NCBI RefSeq assembly: GCF_003672135.1
Contig: NC_039517.1
Span: 7,595,475-7,659,474 of the forward strand
DNA: 64,000 bases
Direction of reading: 5' to 3'
DNA from: Ooceraea biroi
Taxonomy: Eukaryota; Arthropoda; Insecta; Hymenoptera; Formicidae
The translations under genes and the position numbers were made by a program. This document shows, piece by piece, positions 9,534-20,704 of the stretch; position 1 is the stretch's first letter; every line of letters begins with the position of its first letter. Under the pieces are notes generated by a model. That model did no database searches. It was not told the DNA's origin and saw only the letters and a list, made by a program, of their open reading frames with translations.

Positions 9534-9982
9534 CCCTTTAAAATTCGAGTTATAATGTGTTGTGCTGGGTAGGTGTAACTAGGGGTGGCTCTCTACTCAT
9601 ACGGGTGGAGCAACAAAATCGAAATGACATAATCCGTCGTAATGTTTCCTGAAATTCGAGTTCTAGGATGTTGTGCTAAATGCGCAATAGTTAAGCTAAG
9701 GGTAGCGTTCCGATGATAAGGGTGGTGCAACAAATTTGTGAATGAAGCACAAATTAGCAACAAAATAGCACTAAATAATTATGCCTTGTTTTTTATTAAA
9801 AAAATTTTTTTAATATGGCTGTGCTAACTTTAAACTTAAGCTAGCACAGCCACTGTGTTTTAAGAAATGGCTGCAGCAACAAAATCCGGAATAGAGCAAC
9901 AAATTAGCAACAAAAGAGCACTAAATTTCTATGAATGTTTTATTTGATTGTGCTAAAGTGGCTGTGTCAGCTTAATAGACGT
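9534..9982 (-). repeat. Right inverted arm (449 bp)
   Basis: This is the reverse complement of the left arm, running from CCCTTTAAAATTCGAG to CTTAATAGACGT. It has one copy of the 142-bp segment and lacks the 34-bp segment. It differs from the left arm by scattered substitutions, so the arms have diverged slightly since they formed. Confidence 0.85.
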
Positions 9983-10046
9983 CAGAAATTATGCAACACT
10001 CCAATACGACAGAAATTATGCAACAACCAAATATCGAACCAGAAAT
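9983..10046 (+). repeat. Right target duplication and remaining minisatellite units
   Basis: CAGAAATT at 9983-9990 begins the resumed array. The next anchor is at 10010 (27 bp on), then a decayed CAGAAATC at 10040. Orientation matches the left segment. Confidence 0.8.
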
Positions 10047-10084
10047 CGGAACACTATCTTTGCCAGCAATTCTTGGAATCAAAA

Positions 10085-10249
10085 AATTCTTGGAATTTGT
10101 TCTCGTGCCACCTCTTACCGATTCATGTTCTCCTGCTACAAATTTTAATTTTTCGAGCGAGAAACCAGTTCTGATCCAAAAATTAAATTTCATAACAGGA
10201 GAACATGAGGTAATAAGAGGTGGCAGGAGAACAAATTCCAAGAATTGCA
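10085..10249. repeat. 80-bp module hairpin (copies 2 and 3)
   Basis: A direct copy at about 10085-10165 (TTCTTGGAATTTGTTCTCGT onward) is followed after a short spacer by an inverted copy at about 10178-10249 (GGAGAACATGAGGTAATAAG, ending CCAAGAATTG). Together they form a long imperfect hairpin with arms of roughly 70 bp. Related copies lie at 7682-7770 (direct) and 10335-10424 (inverted). Confidence 0.75.
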
Positions 10250-10334
10250 ATTTCACGAATTGCTCCGATTCCAAGAAAATTTTTTTGCTATTCCAGGAAT
10301 CGCGCTCCACAACTTTTCGTCGTCATCAGTCCGA

Positions 10335-10424
10335 TTACTGGCCCGAAAAATTAATTTCGTAGTAGGACAGCGTGAGTTAGTAAGAGGTGGCGTGAGAACA
10401 AAGTCCAAAAGTTGCGGTTCTTGG
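10335..10424 (-). repeat. 80-bp module, copy 4 (outer right)
   Basis: This inverted copy reads GCCCGAAAAATTAATTTCGT, then GACAGCGTGAGTTAGTAAGA and GGTTCTTGGA. It aligns to the left outer copy including the flanking GCAATTCTTGGA-like end, closing the outer inverted-repeat pair around the nested complex. It is more diverged than copies 2 and 3. Confidence 0.65.
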
Positions 10425-10459
10425 AGTACTCTCCAAAAGATAAAGGGATTGTTTTAGTG

Positions 10460-12530
10460 TCGACTTAGAATTTTTGATGATATAGAAACACGCCGAGGAC
10501 TCTATCACTTCCATGTATAATTAATCGAGAAGGTTTAGAAATATAGGTATACTTAATGTTCATTGAGATTTGGTTAATTTTTACGTGTCGACTTGATGAA
10601 ATCAATTCAAAAATTATAACAAAGCGCACTGCGTTATCGTCATTAAGTCTGACTTGATTTTAGGAATGTAAGTGAATATACACGTATACATTGACCACTT
10701 TAACTTGCATTTTTTGTGTAATGGATACCTGGCAGATAGAAATAGTTTGCGGCTGTAAAATTAGGCGGATGGCGCGATGCGGTCGCAGCATCGAGTTTCC
10801 TGTGTCGTCGGAGTCGGGAAGTCTGTTACGTCAAGAGCTATTCGGTGGTGCCGGGGGAAACGCGTATCAATAATGCCGTACGAGATAGTGTACGGCGTCG
10901 CTCACGGAGTTGAAACACGATACGATCGAGTGGACCAGCGCGGTCTCCGGTGGCCGTCGCGTTCGTGAGATATTTTTATGGAAAATTTATTAGCTCGCGG
11001 ACATCGTGATGCGCCGGCGTCGCGCCACCATAAATCAAAAAACATCCTCTAATGCGACTTGACGATCGGAATAAAATGAACGGCATCGCGGAATTCTCTC
11101 GAATTATTGCCGAAGTTTCTTTCCCAGACGTGAAGCGCGAATGCATAAAGATAATCCCTTCGTGCTCTCCTCTGATGAGAAGTGAATACGGATGTTTACA
11201 GCAATATTCCGTTTTACATGCATTAGAGATCGAATGGACGTTTACTTAACGAATAACGAAGAATCGCATTTCGCTTTTATTTCAGATCTTGTTTAGCGAG
11301 ATCTACAACAGACGGTTCTACAAAAGTTTCATGCTGTGACGTTTTTACCTCCTCGTGTATAATCGTGGAAGATTATACACTTGATACTTTCAGCTCGTGT
11401 TACAGACGGGACGTCTTTTACGCACGCAAATATTATACGCCGTCTCTGTTGACCGGGACCAAAGGGATACGAAGTAAAACTAGCAAACGGGACTTGCAGC
11501 GGAAAACGTCCACGAGACTCGGCAATATGTTGCCGCTAATATCACAAATGCGGAAACGCTGACGAGACACAATGGCGCGGAGAATGTTTACTGTTCCGCG
11601 ACGTTTATGTCTGCACTCACTGTAGCAGTAGCACGATACGCAGTTTGCTCAGACGGCGACGTTGCTTCATACTGGTGCAAAGTGACTCGCTAGGATTACA
11701 CGAGAGATTAAGGTGCAACCAAGGCGCACGACATGTACGTTACAGGTTGCGAGCACGTCTAAACAGTCCCTCGGCGCCGGGGAAACGGACTAAACGCGTC
11801 GAAATTATTTCCGTCGCGTCGGAGACGCCGGATATTGCGAGACGCATTGCTGCACGTGACGATTGGCCAAGCGTCGTGGCGGTTGTAACGGACTTTGCGA
11901 TTAACCAGTTCCTTGCTTGCAAGTTTTCGCTTAAAAATTGACGCTTTGAGTTAATTTTCAGTAATTTGTTTAATAAATATTCAAATGACAAAATTCGCTA
12001 AATTAAAGTAAAACGGCACACGTTACTTTTTACACGTGTATTCTCTAGTTACCAAGTATACTGGCAGCTTCTTTTTGCAATGGGCGCTTGGTTCGGTGTG
12101 AGAACGAATCGAAAAGATACCACGATTCTCTTTCAGGGTCCGTTGTAATTTGACCAGCGTTGGATTACAGTCAAACGGGCAAGGCTGACGTTGCGAAGTA
12201 TCACGTTATATAATAGCCGCAGCTTCGGAAATGGCGGAATAGGGACACTCGATACGGCCGAGCGGAGCGCACTTGTGCAACACTCTCCGCTGCGTGCGCC
12301 AATTAAAGTGGAATTTAGTTCATCCCCCCAGTGGATGCTCTTTCCCTTTTCCAACAAGAATACAATACGATTGCTGTTCCGAGATATTCTTATGTATTAT
12401 CGATAGCACTTTGTTATACGGAGCTTGCGCGCGCTGAAACGAATGCATGCAAGCACAGCGTGCGGTTAACTACGACCTCTTAACTTTCTTAAATTATATG
12501 ATAAGTAATTCTGAATTTTTCATGCATCGT
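10460..12530. other. Intron-like DNA, no gene recognised
   Basis: Mixed-composition non-coding DNA. Several open frames of 60-98 codons occur on both strands with no motif and no paired splice signals that I trust. No structured repeat was seen. Confidence 0.45.
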
Positions 12531-12533
12531 CCG

Positions 12534-12830
12534 GTTAGTCACGTAATTAACTCTCTGGTTAATTACGTTCCATTTAATCCGCTTCTCAGTTCCTCTGATC
12601 AGCTTGTTGATTAAATAGCGATTAACTTTTTGATCAATTTCCTAGTCAATTCCCTGGTTAATTATCCGTCTGATGTTCTGAGTCATTAATGATGATTGAT
12701 AGTCCGATTAACTTTATGGTTAATACGCTGAGTAAATTTCCAGTCAATTTCTCGGTTAATCTCTGCATCCAATCGCTCGCCTAATTATCCAGTTAATTAC
12801 CTAGCCAGTTTTCTAGTAAATACCATAATT
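12534..12830 (+). repeat. Degenerate 12-bp TAATT-type array
   Basis: This stretch resolves into about 24 units of 12-13 bp with consensus close to YAATTNCCTGGT. Clear in-register starts are 12635, 12647, 12659, 12671, and then 12721, 12733, 12745, 12757, 12769, 12781/12782, 12794, 12806 and 12818. Examples are CAATTTCCTAGT, CAATTCCCTGGT, TAATTATCCGTC, TAAATTTCCAGT, CAATTTCTCGGT and TAATTACCTAGC. Units are heavily diverged, so it is an old tandem array. The 12-bp period keeps reading frame, but stop codons break all long frames, so a coding role is unlikely. Repeated TAATTA/TTAAT cores resemble homeodomain binding sites, which could make it a regulatory array; that is inference. Confidence 0.75.
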
Positions 12831-13268
12831 AGTTCTTGCAGAATCGACACACATAAGATGGATTATGGTCAGCATTTCGAACCGTAGCGCGTCACCCCTG
12901 TTCAACTCAACAACCCTCACTTGACTTGCGTCGCGATTGCGGTACCCGATGCGATCGGGCTGAAAATTGCCAGGCGACGCAGAAATGTGCCGAAATGTGC
13001 GATGAAATGGGGGTTGAAATAAACCAGCGAGGATCGTGTTCAGCGCGACACGGCGCGACGAATCCCGCGCGTTTACGTGACCGATTAATCACGATTGGCT
13101 TATCCGCTTTAATTGCGCGCAACGCGGATCGCAAAGAGTCATGAACGTCCGTATGTTCAATGTAAACGGCATTAATATTCGTCACGCAAAGTGGATACGA
13201 TCATGGGGGGAGAGGTCCGATATACGCCGATCGGTCACCATTGTTCTCCGAATTTGAAGCGGAATCTA

Positions 13269-13297
13269 CGCGCGCGCGCGCGCGTGTGTGTGTGTGT
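13269..13297. repeat. (CG)n(TG)n tract
   Basis: Alternating CG changes abruptly to alternating TG around 13284. Alternating purine-pyrimidine DNA of this kind is prone to left-handed Z-DNA. The junction is consistent with CpG deamination having converted part of a CG repeat to TG. Confidence 0.85.
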
Positions 13298-16200
13298 CCA
13301 TAGGCTCAGTGTGTGCATGCCTATGTGTCTGTTTGCGCTTAACCCCCCTCGGGGCATCCTTGTGTGCAGATAGCATCCAGGAACATGTTACTCGTGATAT
13401 TTGTGCATGTACTCGCTCGCCTATCCGGTCATCACGCTATGAATTTATTTATACTCTCATGAAATTGCTCCGAGTTCACGCCCGCAATTCGCACGCTTGT
13501 ACGAGTGTGTGTGCATGTGCAGGTATGTATAGCGTTAGCTGGGTTGGGTGTCGTGTAGGGCATGTCGCTCCCTTCGTCCATTCATAGGCAGGCAGTGTTC
13601 TTCTGTCGAAAGCACTCTACCTAGATATGCATGCGTGCATAAACGAACCAGGATCGGTGGTTGACGGTATTAATAGTCATTTGCATGCGAAATTGTCTAA
13701 CATATCGCTCAATATCGTGATACAAATTGGAGTAAATTTATTTTCTGGAATATCAAAAAATTAAAGATTATAGATCACGCGGACAGAATACGTGATGAAA
13801 CGAATACGGTATCGGGCGTATTGTCGACGCAAAATATTTCTTATTCTGGTTAAAGTATGCTCGTGAAAAAGAGAGTTTGTCAATAATTATAATTCTTCTT
13901 CAAAACTTTATAAATTAATTGAATAATTCGCGAAGCTAATTATTTTCAAGCTTGTGCCCGCCGACAAGATGTGACTTTGCCGAGTAATCGTGCCCGAGGG
14001 GCATCGTTCGCTTTTGCCTTTGCAATGTTACCGTCAGCCAGGATTCGTCTCGTGAAGCATGTCGCGCGAACGTGCGTGCACGCATACACACGCACACGTG
14101 GCTAACCCGGGCCAATATTGAATAACATAGCTGATTAAATACTGACACGGTAGCGAGGAGCATGCCGGGAGTCTGGCATCCCCTTTTCCCTGCGCAGGCC
14201 CTGTACGCGCGAAATGAGATTAACCCGCGACACATGTAAACCCTCAAAGCACACGCGCGACCCCGTCTCTGCGGTATATGCAAATTCGTTCGTGGCGACA
14301 GCCAGTCAGCCCTTTTCCTACGGCCCCTATTGTCCTGGCGCTTTTAGCACTAGCTCACAACGGGATTCGGAGTGCCGGGGATGAGGCACGACGCCCACCC
14401 CGTATCAGTGAATCGCATCCGAAATTTTCCGCGACCGCGAGATGAAATATTTAAAATAGTCTACTGCTGAAAGGGGATGTTACCGCGATAATCCGTTACC
14501 ACAATTGAACGCAGGCAGTAACAGAAGATATAATAAATGAATTGGAAGTCCGTGACAGGTCACGACGCGTTTAATTTAATACAAGACTTGGCAGTGCAAA
14601 TGTAATCATGATCTCGATTCCGTGGAGAGCGTAATTGTCGGTAACACGGGAGGATTCTCCCGCAGTCGTGTTATCTCCTCTATTTTTATCGAGTGCAGTT
14701 CACCGGGTGGCGTTTCATTAGATCCGCGGTCCCCGGTCGAAGTTAATAATTGGCCGCGCTCCGTAATTATCTCCGGCTTTACTTATTGGATAAGAGAAAT
14801 TTTTAATTAAGAAGACTGGACCGTGGCGCGCGATCTCCATTTCGTGATATTCCCCGCGACGCAATTATCTTAAGATTCGTTGTATTAATTTAGTATATAT
14901 AATGTTACATATATGACTTACTGTTTGCAATGATACTTTTAGATATATATATGTGTAAATGGATGTGGAATAATATAAAATTAGTAGAAATTAATACAAT
15001 TATTGTTTCATTTTTGGAACGACTTTATTAATTATGTATTTTTTATTATTAACATATTTTATTAACTGTTTATATTTATAAAAATTGTGATGTACATTAT
15101 TTGGATTCTCATCGAAGAATTTGCAGGCACATTGTCCGAGATTCAACAAGTAGTCAAAGGGAAACGGTTCACCCTAATACGTGAATAGATAGTGGAGTAA
15201 CGTTCGACCCGAGCAACTTATCGAATAATCTCCGGGCGTAAATAAATAAACTCACACTAGCTAATCAGATTAACAGCGGAAAATTTGGGTGTACTGTGGG
15301 GCGATTATTCGAGGTCGATCGACTTCGTGCTTTTAATTACGAGTCGCAGACATTGAGGAAGAATGGCACGAGTGGTTTCCCCGATAATAGAGATTTATCT
15401 CGTGCGCACCACAAGTGCCAGGATGAATCGCCTCTAAATAAAGACGCATCGCTCGACAGATGAAATTTTTTTACGGCCGCGCGATCTCTGGAACGGCTCT
15501 GATAAACAACACTGTGGCAAAATTCACTGCTCGGACATTGATCGGACCATTTAAGATTCGCTCTTCGAATACGTTCGAAATACTCTTTGATCTTTTAATT
15601 ATTTTTCTCTTAAAATATATTGCTTATTCTTGTTGTAATAGTGTATGAATACTGATTATAAATACAATATATAATACATTTGATATGGTTACAAAAGTAA
15701 TTGTCAAAGACCGGCACAGAAAAATACAACTTGATTTCGTCAAAAAGTTATGTTGCTTATGATTAACAATAAAAGTGCAGCGTGCTCATCAACGCGCGTA
15801 TTAAATTCTTGGATATAGAAGGAATTATGGGACAACTCGACGGAGAAGCAAACGGTGCAGGCAATCAACTGACAACGACCAGACCAAAGCGGAGTCGAGC
15901 ACAAGGGACGTATCACGTATGCGGGATGCCGCGCTTTGGATATTTTTTCCTCTTTCCGTTCCCTTTATTCCTGATGTACGACTCACCGGCGGTTACGTCG
16001 CCTGGGACTCTTAGGGCACACGATTCACCGGAGAATCGAGAGAACGAGCTGCCTTATATTGCTGAAAAAGGGAAAACATCGCGCACGTCGCGTTGCTCGA
16101 CTATCTTCGCCGATCTTACGATTAGAGTGTGCACTTTGCGAACACTCATGATCGTTGGAGCGTAGGGAGTGGTCCTGGACATCCCAAACATTCCCTTATT

Positions 16201-16731
16201 AGAAATTCCTATGTCGATTTTGCGCAATATCTTTACTAACTGAACATCATTTCGTCGCAGAAATCATCGAGGCGCAATTATATAAATTATATAGAAAATA
16301 ATTCTTTCTCCTAATTAATTGAACAACTTGCACAAAATTTAAACTCTTCGTATTGCTCAAATTGTGCCGAAGAACGGCATAGAAATAATAGGTGAACAGC
16401 GAATAGCTCTCGCGGGTTTACGAGCAGTTGGTTTGCGTTTCGTGTCTCGGCAATCATGAAACGCATCTCAGACCGCGAACGTACATACGTACGTACGAGA
16501 AACGCTAGTCCCATGCGGGAAAAGCGGTACCTAAGAGACAACGACGATCTGGTGAGGAGTATGTGTGGAGTGTACGACGAGGGGGATGAGCATGAGGATG
16601 AGCGAAAGCGGAACAGAAGGAGAAGAGAGCAGAAGCGGGCGGGATATGCAGTGCCGCTGCGAACGTGCGAATGAGTCGAGCCGGGCGTGGAGGAACAACC
16701 ATAACTTCATTTGCGCAATGGTCCTAGTCGA

Positions 16732-16759
16732 AAGAGAGAGAGAGAGATAGATAGATAGA
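16732..16759. repeat. GA / GATA microsatellite
   Basis: A GA run passes directly into GATA tetranucleotides (16746-16759). It is simple-sequence DNA in a purine-rich block. Confidence 0.85.
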
Positions 16760-18620
16760 AAGAGCAGCGAGCTAGAGGGTGAGGCCGAAGGGAGAGAAGA
16801 GAGGACCGCCTTTCCGCCACGTAACCACCGCCGCCATCCGAGCGACTCACCGGCGATATGAAAGCCCCATAATTCTCGCCGGCGCAAGCTTTGCCTCTCT
16901 GCACCCCGCGCGGGCGGGCTAAGTCAATTACGGTGCGGCGCGTATAAGCGCGATAACGCGGAAGACGCGAAGAAGAGAAGCGGAAGACGAGAGCGGCGAA
17001 CTCATCGCACCAGAGATTTTCACGCTCTTCCACTCTGTGTCTTTCTTTCTCCCTCTTTCTTCCGTTCTCTCTTCCGCGGCTGGTGACTTAGCCTTTCGTG
17101 CGCGCTACCCCCGCGGGAGGAAAAACTTTATTTCTCGCCCATCGATCGCGCGTTTTGTGCGCGGCCGCCCCGCGCGAGCGGAGAATACTCAGCCAGTTCT
17201 CTTGCCGCGTCGGCGAGCTCTGTCAATTATACTTAAACTACGTGCATTGATCGGAAATCAAAGTTCTTGGCCTCCCGAGGGAGGACTCGAGGGGGCAGTT
17301 ACAAGCGCGGATAGTATGGTGGCTTCTTCCCTCATTCGAAGGATAAACTTAACACTCGACATGCTCGACATTTAGGCAAGTGGAATTTTTGACAATAAAA
17401 TGTTTTCACAATGAAACACCTCTCAATAATTCGAGATTGTTACATTATTTGGTCAAATCACCACGTTATTTACTACAGAGAGACGAAAGATTTCGCGACC
17501 AAACGGGAAAACCATATTTCGACTGCGAGGAAAGCAGCAGGTTGCTTCCGTTTGCTGCTACATCGTGTATCCTTATCTCTGGCTGTGCTAAAATACGATA
17601 GAAAAACAAAGTGACGTTCGTGTGCGAGAACTCTTCTCCCGTCTTGCACGCGGATACGGCCGCGATTTCTCTTCATTTTTCCGAGCTACACATTATTTAC
17701 CCGCATTTTATCACCATTTCCTCCGGCCTCTGGTGGTCACCGCAACATGCGCGCTGTTTTATCTCCAGTTTCCTTTCACGCCACCTCGCTCCTTCGCCGC
17801 AAACTTCCCCTATGCGGTTACGCATATGCACGCTCAGCTGCAACGATGCGCGCGCGGCTCGCCGGAAGTTGAACTTCCGCTTAAACTCTGCGCTTGTAAC
17901 TTTAACCCTTTGAGCTCTTATCTTCCGCATTCATAAAATATTTCTGGGGACTATCTCAATAATTATCGCACAGGTAGAGAGAGAATGTTTCCGATTTATT
18001 CGCATACACGGTAAAGTTTTCCCGCTTGCTTTTCGGACGCACGTTTTCGTCGGATGTTCGGAAGCGATGCAATTAGATAGTTTATTCGCGCGGTGAAGGG
18101 TTCGGGATCTGCGAGAAGCCTTACGGGATCCGGCAAGTTGCCCGTGGAACTTGTACCATCGCAGAGCACAAAGGACCTTGGCCAGTACTTGGCCAGGACT
18201 CACGTGACGGAGGGGAAAGGCGGTGCAGGAGAGACCGGCGTGCATGTCCTTGCCAGGGTATTCGTCACGGAATTAATGGCCGGTTCGGGGACTACGGAAA
18301 GCATTATTCCGGTGGAAAGGCGACGAGGCAAGAAATTATGGTTTCGCGTTCATCGGGGGTCGACGAGGGACCGTATCTCCGGAGGATGGAGGGCGAAGGG
18401 CGTCTGGTTTATTGGGGATTACGGCGGGGATATTGGAACATATGCTTTCTGCCTTACGTTCCCTGGGAAGCCCTCGGACGAGAGTTATCGACTGCTTGAT
18501 CGTCCAGAAAATACGAGAATGGCTTTATTGTCCGTTTGGGGCGTTTCTTTTTCCGCTTCTCGCGCGATAGTACGCGTCGAGGAGTTAATTGCGATAGAAT
18601 GTCATAAAACGTAAGCGTTC

Positions 18621-18664
18621 TCGCGCGAAAGAATCCGTCCATCGCGCGATTCTTTCGTGCGCGA
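18621..18664. repeat. Short inverted repeat (15-bp arms)
   Basis: TCGCGCGAAAGAATC (18621-18635) pairs with GATTCTTTCGTGCGCGA (18648-18664) with a two-base bulge and a 12-nt loop. The stem is GC-rich at its base. It could fold in RNA from either strand; there is no run of T residues suggesting termination. Confidence 0.75.
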
Positions 18665-19128
18665 CGCACAGCTGGTTTAATCTCGATGCTTTCGTCTCGG
18701 TTAATTCGAAGTAAACTTCGTTTCGACGGTAATTTCGCCCGCGGTCTCCGGAATCTTGCGCCAAAGCATCCAACGTGGGAAATTAAAAGTCGCAAACAGT
18801 TACGGAGTTATAGGTGAAGTGGTGGTCCCACTTGTAATTTTCGCCACGGAAACTTTGGCTACGAAACTCGTTAAAGAATAATGCGTCTCGCCGCACACCC
18901 GTCGTTGCATTAACCAACCGATGTTCGGTTATATACACATATATACGATCTGGAATGTGTCTCCATTCGCTTAAAGGGATTACGTGAGAGGGGAAAAGTT
19001 ACATTTTACAGATCTTGACGAGACGCGTAAAACGAGCGGTCGCTAGTTACTCCGACTCCATTTCTATAAATAATTGATCGCCGCTCAACCATTGCAAAAT
19101 ACGTTCCTCTCGTTTCGAGTTATCTGTC

Positions 19129-19150
19129 CTCTCTCTCTCTTTCTCTTTCT
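19129..19150. repeat. CT microsatellite
   Basis: An interrupted CT/TTCTC run, simple sequence. Confidence 0.8.
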
Positions 19151-20681
19151 CCCGTTCCAGATGGAATGGGAGTCGATGTGCATACGTGTCTGCATCCAGA
19201 ATCCACGATATACGCCCCCGCGGACGGGCGTGATGGCCGTCGAAAGACACGAACGTGTGTCCCGGGTGCGATTTGCTGACTGGCTTTCCCTGCCTGTGCA
19301 GACGAAGTTAATCGGTCCCGAGATAAGGGATGACGCCTCACTTCCGCGGTAATTAGGTTGTGCGGTTCAGCAACAATGGTGATAGAGCGCGATAACGAGC
19401 AGCCCGACGTGCCCGCGGAAACGCGCCGGCGAAATGCCGGATTTATTGTTGCGACATTCTCCAGGCACGATCCCACGTCTCCACGAGGGAATTCCTGATG
19501 ATCCCGCGCGATGCGCGCCAGCGATATTTGCCGCGTTGAATATGCTGAAACCCGACATCCTAATTAAGTTTTATCCCAATTAAAATTTTGTCAAGTTGTG
19601 ATCAGTCCACGACTCGTGTTTCCTCGCGCTAGCTTCCGCAGTTACATAATTGGGTAAATAATAGCAAGAGCGACTATTTCACTTTGAATTAATAGTTTCC
19701 ACGCTTTTCGAGATCGAACCGTAAAATTTGATCGAATTACGCGAAATTAATTAACAGACGAATTTAAAAGATAAAGTTTCATAATTACGGAACTCTGATC
19801 CGGAAATCACGCAGTGATCAATCTCGCAAAATTAAAAATCAGATGGACGTATTAAATTCATTAAAGCGTTAAACGTGGGTTACAAGTATACGCAATTCAC
19901 GCGAAACAAGCTTGTCAATTTCGTTTGATAGAAACGCTCTTATTTAACAGCAGCAAACCACGCAATTTATTAATTCAGTACGACCACGCTGAATTGTCGT
20001 AATACATAATTTTTATTATTGTGCAAAGCGCAAAAGATAATTATCGGAGTGCAGCAGTTGTATCGTTCTATTTCAAGCCGCTTTAGCGGCGATTCGACCG
20101 ATAACGAGCGGTATTGAAGCGCCGTCGAATCATGGTATCGTTATATCCGATCGATGCGTTATACGCGACACCCTGAAACCTGTTCTCTCGATTTGAGTCT
20201 CCTGACCACCCCCTGCTGTCCTTCCTGCCCCGTTAACGTGTCGCTTTAAGGGAGAATTCGCGTAAGACCGCGTACATATTTCCGGTGAAATAAAATAAAA
20301 GCGCTACGCTTTCACTGGAATTGGATCGTGTAGCCCAGTAATAATAGTGATATAGCGTCTCTTCCGTGCAGTGCCCTATTATTACCTCATATATTACGGG
20401 GACGGTTCTAAGGTAATAAAACGAAGGACGAAAGTGCGAAGAGAAGCAGCTCCACCGCTATCAATAATCCGTTAACTCTTAACAAAATAGAAACTTGCGC
20501 TGGTTTAGCGGAAATGATAATTTACCGCATCGGTTTAAACGTAATTTGCGGCTGCCACCGTTAATGAAACGTTCTTACAGTTCTGTCACGTACCATCGAA
20601 ACGTTAACTTCGAGCTTTTATCGATACTGCGTTTCTGATTGACGTAATTACGTTTCGAAGATATTAATAAACGTGGTACTG

Positions 20682-20704
20682 ATTTTATTTTATTTTATTT
20701 TATT
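20682..20704. repeat. (ATTTT)n microsatellite
   Basis: Four to five head-to-tail ATTTT pentamers. Confidence 0.85.

Larger units (their letters stand above)
8043..9982. mobile_element. Foldback element with long terminal inverted repeats
   Basis: The element is 1,940 bp. The left arm (8043-8667) and right arm (9534-9982) are inverted copies along their full length. The ends read TACGTCTATTAAG and, on the other strand, ACGTCTATTAAG, then both continue TGACACAGCCACTTTAGCAC. The loop is 8668-9533. It is flanked by CAGAAATT duplications and inserted in a minisatellite. There is no transposase: the longest internal frame is 68 codons and repeat-derived. The element must therefore be non-autonomous, mobilised in trans. 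An 8-bp duplication fits hAT-like or other 8-bp-duplicating DNA transposases, but the terminal sequence matches no family I know with certainty. A TTAA four bases inside each end suggests an alternative piggyBac/Kolobok-type reading, discussed as a finding. Arms and target duplication are seen directly; the family is unresolved. Confidence 0.85.

Noticed and set aside
18093..18614. 173-codon plus-strand frame
   Set aside because: It begins at GTG, with no family motif and no supporting splice sites; GC-rich composition explains its length.
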